DNA of 64,000 nt from Harmothoe impar. Taxonomy: Eukaryota; Annelida; Polychaeta; Phyllodocida; Polynoidae. A program made the position numbers and the translations under genes. The notes under the pieces are model-generated. The model was not told where the DNA came from, did no database searches, and saw nothing but the letters and a program-made list of their open reading frames with translations. Shown here in pieces: positions 30,336 through 40,596 of the stretch (position 1 is its first letter; each line of letters begins with the position of its first letter). The stretch lies in assembly GCA_947462335.1 (NCBI GenBank), contig OX381708.1, positions 2,418,001 to 2,482,000 on the forward strand. Direction: 5' to 3'.

Positions 30336-33228
30336 TTAAAGTCCGAAAACACTTCGGACTGGCATTATCTTATAAATACCACCTTAGGGGTTTATTAGAG
30401 TTATACCTTACAACAATATGACGTATTCTGCTGAACACAATAAGGCATTAATTACACACATTTCTATATATAGATCGTAATAACAATTACGCCCCATTCC
30501 CTAGGATAGATGGAGTTAACCTATACATATAGTATACAAACACTTGAAAAAGTACAATATCACAGTAAAAAATTTCGTCCCTCCAGGACCCCGAGCTATT
30601 TACACTCGTAATGAATAATACTATAAGTGATAAACAATATCACTTTTCGTAAGGATTTAAGAAATAAGTACATATTAAAGTATTAATATAAATGACATCA
30701 TACGTGGTCTTGTGTCGAAGATCCGGATCTTCTGTAGATGGTGCATCATTCCGCCCGGCTTTCGGAACCTACTTCATTCAGCTCCTACTCACCGGAACGA
30801 GAAAGTTCATAGCTCATGCTCGGGAGCTTAAGGTAATAAAAAAAATTTTTAGTCCTGCCTCCAGGCGATCTTCGGACTTATAACAAGGAGCACTCGGTCC
30901 TGATATCCAATGTCTTATAAAAAAAAACGACGTATCGGATCCTTGTTGGTAACGTGCTCCTGTCCCGAGTTCAGCTTTCCCTCTCCGGATCTCCTCATCT
31001 TCTTCCGTCAGTGTCTCCTTGCGTAGCCAGCCTGCCGCGTCCCTCTGCCCGGATACTCCTACACCCTATCCAAGGGTGTTCTGCTGGTGGGGTGGGTATA
31101 CTTCGAATACCCCCCCCTTCCTAATCGGATCCTGTGATAGGATAATCCTATCCGGATTCCGAATTATCTGTGGTACCGGTTTTAGCCGGCGCCCCCTCCT
31201 CATCGGAGTCCGACTCGGCCTCAGCCAGAGTCAGCTGCTGGAGCCAGAGCTCGATTTGAGCCCTGGTCCCATCCCACTCGTGCATTTCATGCGCGAAGCA
31301 ATCTCTGAACCGACGACGTTCGTGGTCCAGCTTCTCCTCGGCGTTCTTAGTTGCCAACTTCTGCTTTTTCCTTTCGGATTTAGCAGCTACTTGTTCAGTC
31401 CGAGCTCGCTCCCGCTCCTCCTGAACAGCCTCCACTGCCGCTGCCTTTTGGACCGCGACTTCCCTCTGATGGAGATGATGTACCGTGTTAAGGGACAACA
31501 TCGCCACCTCCTGACTCGGCCGGCAAGCAACTGGTGAAAGCTGTCCTGCCATTTGTCAAATGCCTCCTGTCCGGCTTCGTACGAAGTAAAGTCGGCGGGA
31601 GGGAACGAAGGAGGGCCCCTTAGTCGCAAGACTAAATGTCCCTCTTCCGGAGTCTCTGGAGGGAGATCCGGGGTCTGGGTAGGCTTCAGCTTTTGTTTCA
31701 CTGAAGCCTTAGTCTTTCCGGTCTGAGTGAGGGTTTGCGACTCCTCTCCCGGGACCAGATCATTCTCTGGGAAGTCCTCAGCAAAGGATCCCCCCGTGCT
31801 GGTGTTCGGATCCTCCGGAACAGGCTGAGATGGCCTGCCCTGAGGGCCCGTCTTCCAGTCCGTCTTGTTTGAAGTGAATGCCGGCCCTTGATAGCCCGGA
31901 TCCGCCTTCTCCATAACGGATTGTCTCTCATCCGTTTTAGGTCTTTTAGGATCGGTCTGCTCCGAGGACTGGTTCTGTCTCTTCGGAGCTCGCCGTACCT
32001 TTTTCGTACTCGTACGTTTCTGGTACTCCTCGAATTCCTCGAAGAGTTCGCCGTCCGGAATCCGGATGTAGTTGCCGTCCGGGTTTACTTTGTAGAAAAC
32101 CCGGACCTTTCCTTTCTCGTTGGAGCCAAAGTCCACTTCGAGGTTCTCATTCTTGCCTACTACACCGAAATGGGAGTAGACCTCTGCATGGGCGAGCTGG
32201 ATGCGTTCCGCCGCCGTCTCCAGGGACAAGCCGTGCTTTTTAGCAAGGTGTCGGATGATGTCTGCTCTAGTGTAGAACAGGCCACCATCGGGACAATTCT
32301 TGCTCCCTCTCGGACCCACACTCAGGCAGTCATATCGCATGAAATGACGTACGTGGTGACGGGTGATGTGCCTCGCGTACCGGACCTTGGTAGGCCAAGT
32401 TCGGGGCGCTTCCAGAGTCTCGTCAATGTTCTGACAAGTCTCAAAGGGGCACTTGCTAAATGGATGCCATCTAGCCATTGCCCACGCCAGTTTTGACTTC
32501 TGAAGGTACGAATGGTATTTGTTACTACCAGTTCGGACCTTCTCCAGCAACTCAAAGTGGTACAACTGTACCGACTTGTCAAGGGGATCCTTCTTGATCC
32601 ACTCTTCGTCGTCAGAGAGACCGTCAGGACCCACTTCTTCCGGATGGTGTGAGGACCGCTTATCCTTGATGCAGTCCGTCACACACATAGGTTTAAAGTA
32701 TTTAAACCCACTGGCGGCATTGGCTCGGAGTGCTCTCCGGACCAGTACCTCAAGTTTGTTGTCCGGGATTGTATTTTCATCCAATCCCTTCAGAACTACT
32801 TCCACCTCCTCTGGGGATTGACCCGCTTCCAGAGATGTCACTTTAATGGTCTCCCGCAGGACTGCGTCCCTACTGTTGGCCTTCTCCTGACGACTAGTGT
32901 CCGCACTCCTAGCCGCTGCTGAGGTCTGTTGGACTATTTCATCCTCCAGAGTGGCATCCAGAATCGACTCTTTAGTCTTCTGTTCCAGTCCCCGAGCCAG
33001 CTTCATTGCTGGCGTCAGGCGCCGATTCTTCTCCCTCCGGTTATGGACGACTTTGTACTCCGATGCGGTTTGCATATCGGATTCCAAAGCCGCGATAACT
33101 TCGGGGCGACCCTCCGACTCAGCAACTAGGCGAGCTCTGCTAGCCATGTTGCTGATGTTTTCCATGGCCGCCGTTAAGCGGTCCGGGAACCAGGCCGGGA
33201 ACCTAGCAGACAAACTGTCCAGCCCCCG
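30336..33228 (-). repeat. 2,893-bp tandem duplication, copy B
   Basis: Same unit as 27443-30335, in direct tandem. Copy B is continuous with the 5' part of the accessory gene and is therefore the original. Confidence 0.95.
31148..31552 (-). CDS. C-terminal continuation of the accessory protein in another frame
   Basis: The 134-codon frame has a helical, charged stretch (REVAVQKAAAVEAVQEERER, then KSERKKQKLATKNAEEKLDH), a Trp-containing helix and an acidic tail (ESDSDEEGAP). This looks like real protein, while the last 50 or so codons of the main frame ending at 31387 look random. Either a frameshift near 31520 broke the gene, or two frames are used. The same arrangement is present in copy A (28255-28659), so it predates the duplication. 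Confidence 0.55.
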   Translation of the reverse strand: MAGQLSPVACRPSQEVAMLSLNTVHHLHQREVAVQKAAAVEAVQEERERARTEQVAAKSERKKQKLATKNAEEKLDHERRRFRDCFAHEMHEWDGTRAQIELWLQQLTLAEAESDSDEEGAPAKTGTTDNSESG

Positions 33229-34575
33229 GAAGGTTCTCATCTGGATTAAGTCAAACGACCTCATCTCCGGTTTGCTCATCTGATCGATGATGGCCCCTCT
33301 TAGGATGGATGGGACGTCGGCGTCTTCCTTGTCCCATTCATCATGCTGGTGCGGAGCGAGGATGTGAACCCCCGCCCCCGAAGGACCACCACCCGCGGCT
33401 TGGTCCAGCTTACCGGCTTCATCTGAAGTATCCATTTCGGATGGCTCCAGAGTAGGCTCAGTGGGTACCTCTCTCTGGGGAGGTATGTCCACTCGGGTGG
33501 GTACCTCTCTTTGCGGCTCCAGTAGAGCCGGGTGCTTAAAGGTTATGGTAGACAACACCGACTGTATGGTCCGAACACAGTGGGCCGCGGATGAAGCATC
33601 CATGGCCTCCTCGATCCGGGGTTCCTGGGGAGGAACTGTCGTTTTCGGACGACCTCCCCCGTGTCCGGCCCCACCAGCCATCGCAGCGGCTGTAGCAGCT
33701 ACTGCCGCGCTGTTATCCAACCCTCGCGAGAAGGACAACACATCGGTGGTCGGAGCCGGAGCAGCTGAAGACTCAGCCGTCTTAACACCATCCTTCACCT
33801 TGCTAGAGATCGGGATGGAGGACTTAGTGGAGCCCGGAGTCTTGACAGCTGGAGTGCTGCCGGACGTCTGCCCCTTCCTCGGCTGGTCCTTAGCGGCGGG
33901 CTTCGGATCAGCTTTCTTCGGATCCTTCGGCACCGTAGCAGTGGCAGCCTTGGGATCGGTGTTCTTCTGATCCTTCGGTGCCGTAGCAGTGGCAGCCTTA
34001 GAATCAGTCTTCTTTGGGTTCTTCGGTGCCACAGCAGCAGCAGCCTTGGAATCCGTCTTTTTAGTACTCGCAGTACTACCCTTCTTCTGATCGGGCTTCT
34101 TAGGCTCGACCTTTCCCGGTGGCTTCTTCCCAACACTCGTGTGTTTGAGCGCCTTGGTGCTAACCCTAGAGTTGGACGACTTGGACCGATCTCGGGTAGC
34201 ACTCTTCCCACCGCGCGTCCTCGGACGTGCAGTGTCTGACTCACTGCCACTCTCCATAGACAGTTTCCGAGCTACTGCCTTCTGGAGATTCGGTGAGATA
34301 CTCAAGCTGCACATCCGGGAGGGGCGTACAGCAGTCTCGGAGGGCCCCGGCGCTACTTCGGAGTAGGCGATTCCCTGCAACAGGTCGGAGTCCTCACTGC
34401 CCACGGGCGACGGAGACTTCCGAATCGGAGACACGGCCGGATCCACAGATAGATCCGCCAGCGTCTGGCTCAGGTCATCACCACTCGGGTTCTGAGTATC
34501 CATAAGCTCCTCGGCGGCTGATGCCGCCTCGGAGTCTCCGGTAAGTTCGGACTGACGGAGCTGCTGCTCGGCCAT
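31387..34575 (-). CDS. Accessory zinc-finger protein of the Gypsy element (ORF3), function unknown
   Basis: The ATG at 34575 opens 1,062 codons in the position where env sits in errantiviruses. There is no signal peptide or transmembrane segment, so it is not an envelope. Residues about 160-230 are a Lys/Ala/Pro-rich repeat (KKTDSKAAA, APKDPKK) like a histone H1 tail. Residues about 700-790 hold two zinc-finger-like units: CPFETC…HITRH and C…GSKNCPDG…HLAKKH. A basic KKVRRAPKRQ near 863 may be a nuclear signal. The frame probably shifts near 31520 into the overlapping tail. I do not recognise a family; a chromatin or nucleic-acid-binding protein, perhaps host-derived, is the best reading. Confidence 0.7.
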   Translation of the reverse strand: MAEQQLRQSELTGDSEAASAAEELMDTQNPSGDDLSQTLADLSVDPAVSPIRKSPSPVGSEDSDLLQGIAYSEVAPGPSETAVRPSRMCSLSISPNLQKAVARKLSMESGSESDTARPRTRGGKSATRDRSKSSNSRVSTKALKHTSVGKKPPGKVEPKKPDQKKGSTASTKKTDSKAAAAVAPKNPKKTDSKAATATAPKDQKNTDPKAATATVPKDPKKADPKPAAKDQPRKGQTSGSTPAVKTPGSTKSSIPISSKVKDGVKTAESSAAPAPTTDVLSFSRGLDNSAAVAATAAAMAGGAGHGGGRPKTTVPPQEPRIEEAMDASSAAHCVRTIQSVLSTITFKHPALLEPQREVPTRVDIPPQREVPTEPTLEPSEMDTSDEAGKLDQAAGGGPSGAGVHILAPHQHDEWDKEDADVPSILRGAIIDQMSKPEMRSFDLIQMRTFRGLDSLSARFPAWFPDRLTAAMENISNMASRARLVAESEGRPEVIAALESDMQTASEYKVVHNRREKNRRLTPAMKLARGLEQKTKESILDATLEDEIVQQTSAAARSADTSRQEKANSRDAVLRETIKVTSLEAGQSPEEVEVVLKGLDENTIPDNKLEVLVRRALRANAASGFKYFKPMCVTDCIKDKRSSHHPEEVGPDGLSDDEEWIKKDPLDKSVQLYHFELLEKVRTGSNKYHSYLQKSKLAWAMARWHPFSKCPFETCQNIDETLEAPRTWPTKVRYARHITRHHVRHFMRYDCLSVGPRGSKNCPDGGLFYTRADIIRHLAKKHGLSLETAAERIQLAHAEVYSHFGVVGKNENLEVDFGSNEKGKVRVFYKVNPDGNYIRIPDGELFEEFEEYQKRTSTKKVRRAPKRQNQSSEQTDPKRPKTDERQSVMEKADPGYQGPAFTSNKTDWKTGPQGRPSQPVPEDPNTSTGGSFAEDFPENDLVPGEESQTLTQTGKTKASVKQKLKPTQTPDLPPETPEEGHLVLRLRGPPSFPPADFTSYEAGQEAFDKWQDSFHQLLAGRVRRWRCCPLTRYIISIRGKSRSKRQRQWRLFRRSGSELGLNK

Positions 34576-34774
34576 CCTCACTTCTCACGTTGTCTTTCGA
34601 CGGGGGAGTTTGACGGGGAAACCACAAGTTCCCCGCCACCCTCTTTTGTCTCAGACCAACTAGGAAAGAGTACTCACTGCTCACAACTCTTTTACAGACT
34701 TTTCTCCTCTTCTAAACGTCCAAAACCCCGACTTCACCGCTGCCGACCGCCACCACGATTGACTTGGGAGAGCC

Positions 34775-34905
34775 CAAAATCAATATGGCGGTTCCCTCGC
34801 TTTTGTTTTTAAAACAAAGCGCATGCGCAGCGTCTCGCGTGATTGGACGCGATCCCGTTACCCGGTGTGACCCAATTACCGTTTAATCAGGTCACGACCT
34901 TTCCC
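34775..34905 (-). promoter_or_regulatory. Promoter-like motif cluster upstream of ORF3
   Basis: A perfect NRF1 palindrome GCGCATGCGC lies at 34819-34828, a CCAAT-type site (GATTGG) at 34841, a second CCAAT at about 34870 and a YY1-like CCGCCATATTG (minus strand) at 34783-34792. All lie 200-300 bp upstream of the ORF3 ATG in the gap after the integrase stop. This suggests a promoter separate from the LTR. Motif matches only. Confidence 0.5.
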
Positions 34906-35161
34906 GCCCGCAGCTCGGGCTCTAGGGATCTCACTGCCACGCGGGCGGCTCCCAAAAGTCAAAATGTACTTCGAATAAAGAGTTCGTCAGGAGTATTAGT
35001 GGATATTTATGGGAAATCGAAGATTACCCCACCGGATTATCCGTCCACCACCCTCGGGGTGCACTCTTACATTCTTTTCTATTGACTCTGAGCGCCCCTG
35101 TTGGTAGCACACATATAACATATAGGACAACACAGGACACCACACTCGTTGTGTAAACAAG

Positions 35162-36330
35162 CTAGGTTACAGCCCCTCGAGCCACCAGCCTTGGGCTTCG
35201 CCGAACGGGATTACCGCCCGCCTTTAGTAACCTGGCCGAAGGACACTCGTTCTTAACTAAAACTCCAGCCTTGATTTTTGTTTTCCGTGCCCTTCTTCCT
35301 CCGCCTGCCGAGACTTTCTTTTTCACAGTCTTTCGGAGCTTCTTTCGTACCACCCTTTTAGGGGGATCCACCGATACCCCTTCCAAAGGTACAAATTTAG
35401 CCTCCGAATTTTCATTCTCCACCTCCGTTTCCGGGGTGAGCTCCCTTCCAGCCCAAGCACGCAACCGAGCCACATGGCTCGTCCGGATGCGCCCTGCTTC
35501 GGACTGAATCAACACAGTCGTTTGACTGATACATTTAACCACGGTATGTGGTCCATCCCAGTTATTCGCCAGTTTGACGTTGCAAAGCGGCTCATGAAGG
35601 CGGATCACTCGATCCCCCACTACGAACCGTCGCAACTTCAATCCAGTGTCATAACCCACTTTCTGCCAATTCGCAGCTTTGAGCAAATGAGCCCTAACTG
35701 TTTCATAGGCAAATTTGAACCTCTCTCGTAGAGATTCCACAAAAAGCACTGTACACTGTGCTTCCGGACTGATCCCTACCACTCCGAATACCAAATCCGC
35801 TGGCATGATCAAGTCTTCTCCGAACACCAGGAGGTTCGGAGTGCAATTCGTCGAAGTGTGGACCGTATTATTATACGCATGCACCACAAATTCGCACTGA
35901 TCGTCCCAATCATCCATATGGGAGTTCACAAATGGCTTCAAAACCTGGATCAAGGTCCGATTGAACCGCTCCACCTGCCCGTCGGACTGTGGTCGGTACG
36001 GATTGGTCCGGGTCTTGCATATAGCCAACTGATGGCACATAGCAGCCCATAATTTTGACTCAAATTCTCTCCCTTGATCGCTATGTAACATCAAAGGAGC
36101 CCCCAGATGGAGGATCCACCCCTTTACCAGTGCTTCCGCACAAGTAGCAGCAGTATGATCCTCGAGTGGGTACACTCGGGTGTATTTTGTATAGTAGTCC
36201 GAGACCACCATCATACACGTATTACCTTTAGGAGTGGGTTTCACTCCACTGATAATATCCACGGCTATTCGAGCAAACCTCACCCCGAACAGCTCTTGTT
36301 GCAATAGCAATTTTCCCAGTCCAGGACCAG
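35162..36330 (-). pseudogene. Gypsy pol, integrase core and C-terminal part
   Basis: The frame reads VDII (first Asp), HSDQGREF (second Asp) and GQVERFNRTL (Glu), with 35 residues between the last two, the DD35E catalytic triad of retroviral-type integrases. The C-terminal third is basic (VVRKKLRKTVKKKV). It is cut from the rest of pol at 36330 by element E; the zinc-binding half of the integrase lies beyond at 37524. Confidence 0.92.
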
Positions 36331-37521
36331 CCCAGCTAGCACCTTATGTAAAAAGTATGTCTGTTACTGGTCATATTCACGTTGATACATCAAAATGACC
36401 TGATTATGACGTCTCAAGGGAGTAAATCCTTTTACATAGCAGTTTGACAGGAAACTGATGTATTGTTTACATCTAAATTGCAATTAGAAAGAGACATAAC
36501 CAATTGATATCATCCATACATATCTATGTGGTCATTAATTGATATAACAAGTGATTAATTCTAGATCAGAATATCACATCTTTTTTTCGAGAAATTATAC
36601 ACATAAAACATTAATGTCAAATTCATGTCTTAAGGCGCATGTTAAAATGTCATAATAGATTTGACATCAACATTACGCATACTTTACATATGTAGTACAT
36701 CTTTATCTTGTCAGATTATGACGTCTATTAGACATCTGTTCTTTAGCTCTCGAATAGTTCACACTTTGGACACAAGATGTCTCCCTCTACCAATATCAAT
36801 AGAATACAATCTACATTTGCAGTAGTTTGACCATAAATTAGTATCTATTCAACACAATGAATTTACGTAGAAGATGAAACTTGAATAACTTTTTGCCTGG
36901 CAAGTATGATCTATTATTTTTGTTTCTATAGAATGATTATTAATAGGAGAACCAGGAGATTAACACGAGCACACCTTTTCTGTGGTCGCTAAATCTATTC
37001 AAATGCCATAGACTGACCCTGAGCTGACATCGCATCTTGGCCACTGTGCTAGGATCAATGTGCTATGTCTCTGCAGGAATATTGGTGATTTCTACAGGCA
37101 AAATACACTGATTAAATCAATTGCCTTCGATGTTACCTACTTCTGATGGAGAAGTCTTACTCTAGGTGTAGACGTTAGATACATGTCTTTTCATGATGTC
37201 TAAAATGTGTTTGCATCTGACATCTTATTTATGAAATAAATTTATACCACAATTAAAATGATTTTGGAATATACCCACCTCACACAATGTTACAATTAGT
37301 CCACTTACTTACATCTTTATATCGCATCTTCCTGATGTCTTTCAAATCTGGTCATATTAATATTATTATGTTACATCAAAAAGATGTCTGCAGAATGATG
37401 TCTAAACCATTTGCATATAGGACGTCATGAGGCCAAGAATACGACGTAACCAAATGTAGTAAATATCTGTTGAGAAAAGATGTAGATATGACGTGATTTA
37501 CTACGAGTTTTGCTAGCTGGG
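36331..37521. mobile_element. E: 1,191-bp CCCAG-ended MITE in Gypsy pol
   Basis: Inverted ends CCCAGCTAGCA (36331) and TGCTAGCTGGG (ending 37521), flanked by AG (36329-36330, 37522-37523). The interior is A/T-rich with many GATGTCT/AGACATC and GACGTCAT-like words and no coding capacity. Taking it out with one AG leaves the pol frame uninterrupted. Confidence 0.92.
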
Positions 37522-37523
37522 AG

Positions 37524-40500
37524 GTTTGCCTAAACAACAGGCCGGACATGTCTCGATCCACCTTAAAAGGTCGCCGGACATTCCTGGCCAGTAATATCTT
37601 CTACTCAGCCGTTCCAAAGAGCGTTTCTTTCCGAAATGCCCACTAGTGGAATGGCCGTGGCAGTAGTACAGGATGTCTTTCCTCATAGCAGCAGGGATCA
37701 CCATTTGTAATACCCTCCGCTTCCCGGGACAGGACTTCCACCTGCACAACAACGAATCCCGAACCTCCAGTTCATGGAACTGAGCCAGGAAACGTCGCAT
37801 TTCACGGTTTTCCAGTGATATTTCAGGTCTCACTGGACAGACCCCAGTAGGGACAAGCTCCCTCAGTCGTGCTATGGTAGGATCGGCTATCTGGTACGTC
37901 CTTATAGTGTCGGTGGACCAATCCAACAGGTTTTGCAACAACCCATCATAAGGCAAACGCACACTCGCTACCACAGCATTGTGAACACCACAATCCCCAC
38001 ACTCCGGACACACACAACGGCGAACCGGACGTCGACTCAGACAGTCAGCATTAATATGCTTCGTGCCCGCTCGGTGCTGGATATGAGAGTTCTCCAGTCC
38101 GAACTCGCTGAGGTGGTTCAACCACCGACCAATCATCCCCTCCGCGTCCTTAAAATTAAGGAGCCACTTCAAGGCAGAATGATCAGTTCGGAGTGTGAAA
38201 TTCCCTCCATATAAGAAGTGCCGAAACTTCTTTGTGTACACCACTACTGCGAGCAGCTCTCGCTTGGTAGTACAATAATTTCTCTGTGCCTTGTTCATAC
38301 TGTTACTAGCGAACGCCAGCGAGACCTCTACTCCGTCCTGGATCTGGGACAATGCGGCCCCGATGCTCTCATTGCTCGCATCAGTGTCAAGGATGAAATG
38401 CCCCTTCTCCGTAGGGTATTTCAGCACTGGGGTGGTTCGGAACAATGCCTTAATCTCTTTGAAGGCTTCATTCTGCTCCATCCCCCATGGGAAGGGTTCT
38501 TTTTTCCTCCCCGGAGTCCAATGGCTCAACCTTTGCAAGGGCTGAGACACCCTAGAGAATCCGGGGATAAAGTCCCTGTAATAGGAACAGAACCCTAAAA
38601 AGGATCTGATATCCTTTGGTCCTTTCGGAACTTCCCAAGTCTCCACAGTCTCCAATTTAGCCGGATCAGCTTGCACACCCTCGGTGGAGATGATCCGGCC
38701 CAAATAGACCATGGACTTCCGAAAAAGTTCACATTTCTTTGGCTTTAATGTCAAGCCATTGGACCGAATTCGCTCCAATACCTCTCCAAGGTTCAATGCA
38801 CACTTATCAAACGTCTTGCCGAAAACAATGACATCATCCAAGTATACCAAGCACTTCCGCCACAACAGATCACTCAACAGAGTTTCCATCATAGCCTCAA
38901 AAGTGGCAGGGGCGTTGCACAACCCGAAAAGCATCAGCTCAAACTGATACAGTCCAATGTGACTTGTAAAAGCCGTTTTCTCTTTATCCTCCTCCTTCAT
39001 CCCGATCTGCCAATATCCGGACTGCAAATCAAGGGTGCAGAACCATTGGTTCCCACCCAAAGAGTCCAGAGTCTCATCAATCCGGGGTAGAGGATATGCA
39101 TTCTTTTTGGTTACCCCATTCAGGCGCCTATAATCGATACAAAATCGGATAGACCCGTCCATTTTAGTAACCATCTGAACCGGACTGGACCAGGGGCTAG
39201 TGCTAGGCACGATCACCTTCTGTTCCAGCATAGTTTTCACTTGTTCTTCAACAACCCTTTTCTTACCCAACGGCAAGCGTCGGTAAGGCATTTTGAACGG
39301 CTGTGCATCTCCCATATTGATAGAATGCAACACTTTGTCGGTTCGGCCCAAAGGCTCCCCCTCCACTTGCCATGCATCCTGATACTTCTCTACCAGCCTC
39401 CTCAAGGAGTCGAGATCCCTCCGATCCGTCAGATCCGTTTCGGAGATCATTTTCTCGAGTCCAGCACTCAAAGCGGTCGGAGAAGGGTCACCCTTCATGC
39501 TCACCTGACCAGCAGGCATCACTGCCTCACTGGTGAACACCTTCCCCAATACTGTATCTTTCTGCAGATACTTCGGCTCCAACCCGGGGTTAGAGACCGG
39601 CACAACGGTCCAAGCACCATCACCCACCAGGGTGTCCATGCCTGTCAAACCGATACTACCCAACATGGCCACATCCTGCTCCACAACTGCCTCTTCCTCT
39701 CTCCTAAGCCCCTTGCTTCGGACCAGCACGTCACACGTCTGTCCGGGAGGAATCTTTACAGTTTGGACCACCGTTGCCACTGTTGATACTTGTCGGAGCA
39801 CACATTGCTCCACCGCACGGTACGGGTGCTCTATCTGGAGTACCCCTGTACCAGGATTCAGGACTGCGTCATACAACGCTGAAAAGTCCAACCCTAGTAT
39901 ACCGTCATCTGCAATATCCGCAATGGTGGGAGAAGCCACATACTCCTTCCCCCCAATCCGGAGCGGTATGAACGCGCGCCCATACGTCTGCATACTCGAC
40001 CCATCGGCCGAACAGGCGTTTACCCTCGTTTTGAAGTTATCACGACTGTCCGGCATAAGAGCATAGAAGTTAGAGGAAATAAAGGAGTGGCTAGCTCCCG
40101 TATCTACTAAAAATTCGCCCGCTCTACCGGCCACAGTAACAGACACATACCACCGCCTCCCCCCCAGCGGAGACCGGTTTACAGTGAAGCGTTTAAAATC
40201 CTTCGGAGCAGCCAAATCAAGGCCATGTTTCTTCAAATGGTCGAAACATGGATGATCCGGGGAAAGCTGGGTACTCCCTACCATCACGGTGTCTGTGACA
40301 GCCGCAAATTCCTCGTTCCTATCCGTAATGGGCCTCCCTGCCTCATTGCCGGGCAACTGTTGGACTGGAATGTTAACCAGGCCGGCATCCGAGCCCCTCA
40401 AGCTCGAAGCCACCCCTGATTCCCTTCCTGCCTTCGGAATTTCACTAGGCTCTACCTCTCTGGTATGTTGGCGTACTTCATCTCCAGGGGTCGTCCGCTC

Positions 40501-40596
40501 GCCTTCTCGGACTACCCCCTCTAGTTTCCCTCCTTTCCGGGAACTTTCGGACTCGGAGCTGTACACTCCGCAGCAAAGTGACCGATCTCCAGGCAC
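37524..40596 (-). CDS. pol: Gypsy pol: protease, reverse transcriptase, RNase H, integrase zinc domain (3' end cut by E)
   Basis: Aspartic protease motif LVDTGASHSF near residue 163; RT with RFCIDYRRLN, TLDLQSGYWQI and YLDDVIVFG near 584; RNase H with ILDTDASNES, RTDHSALKWL and KHINADCLSRRP; then the integrase HHCC domain (CHGHSTSGHFG…CPAC). All key residues are present and the frame is open for over 1,000 codons. It overlaps the end of gag by 76 nt in another frame, which fits expression by ribosomal frameshifting. The protein now ends in element E at 37513, three codons into the insertion. Confidence 0.95.

Noticed and set aside
28126..33283. Plus-strand open frames across the accessory gene region
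   Set aside because: They are antisense shadows of ORF3, occur identically in both duplicate copies and have no recognisable motifs.
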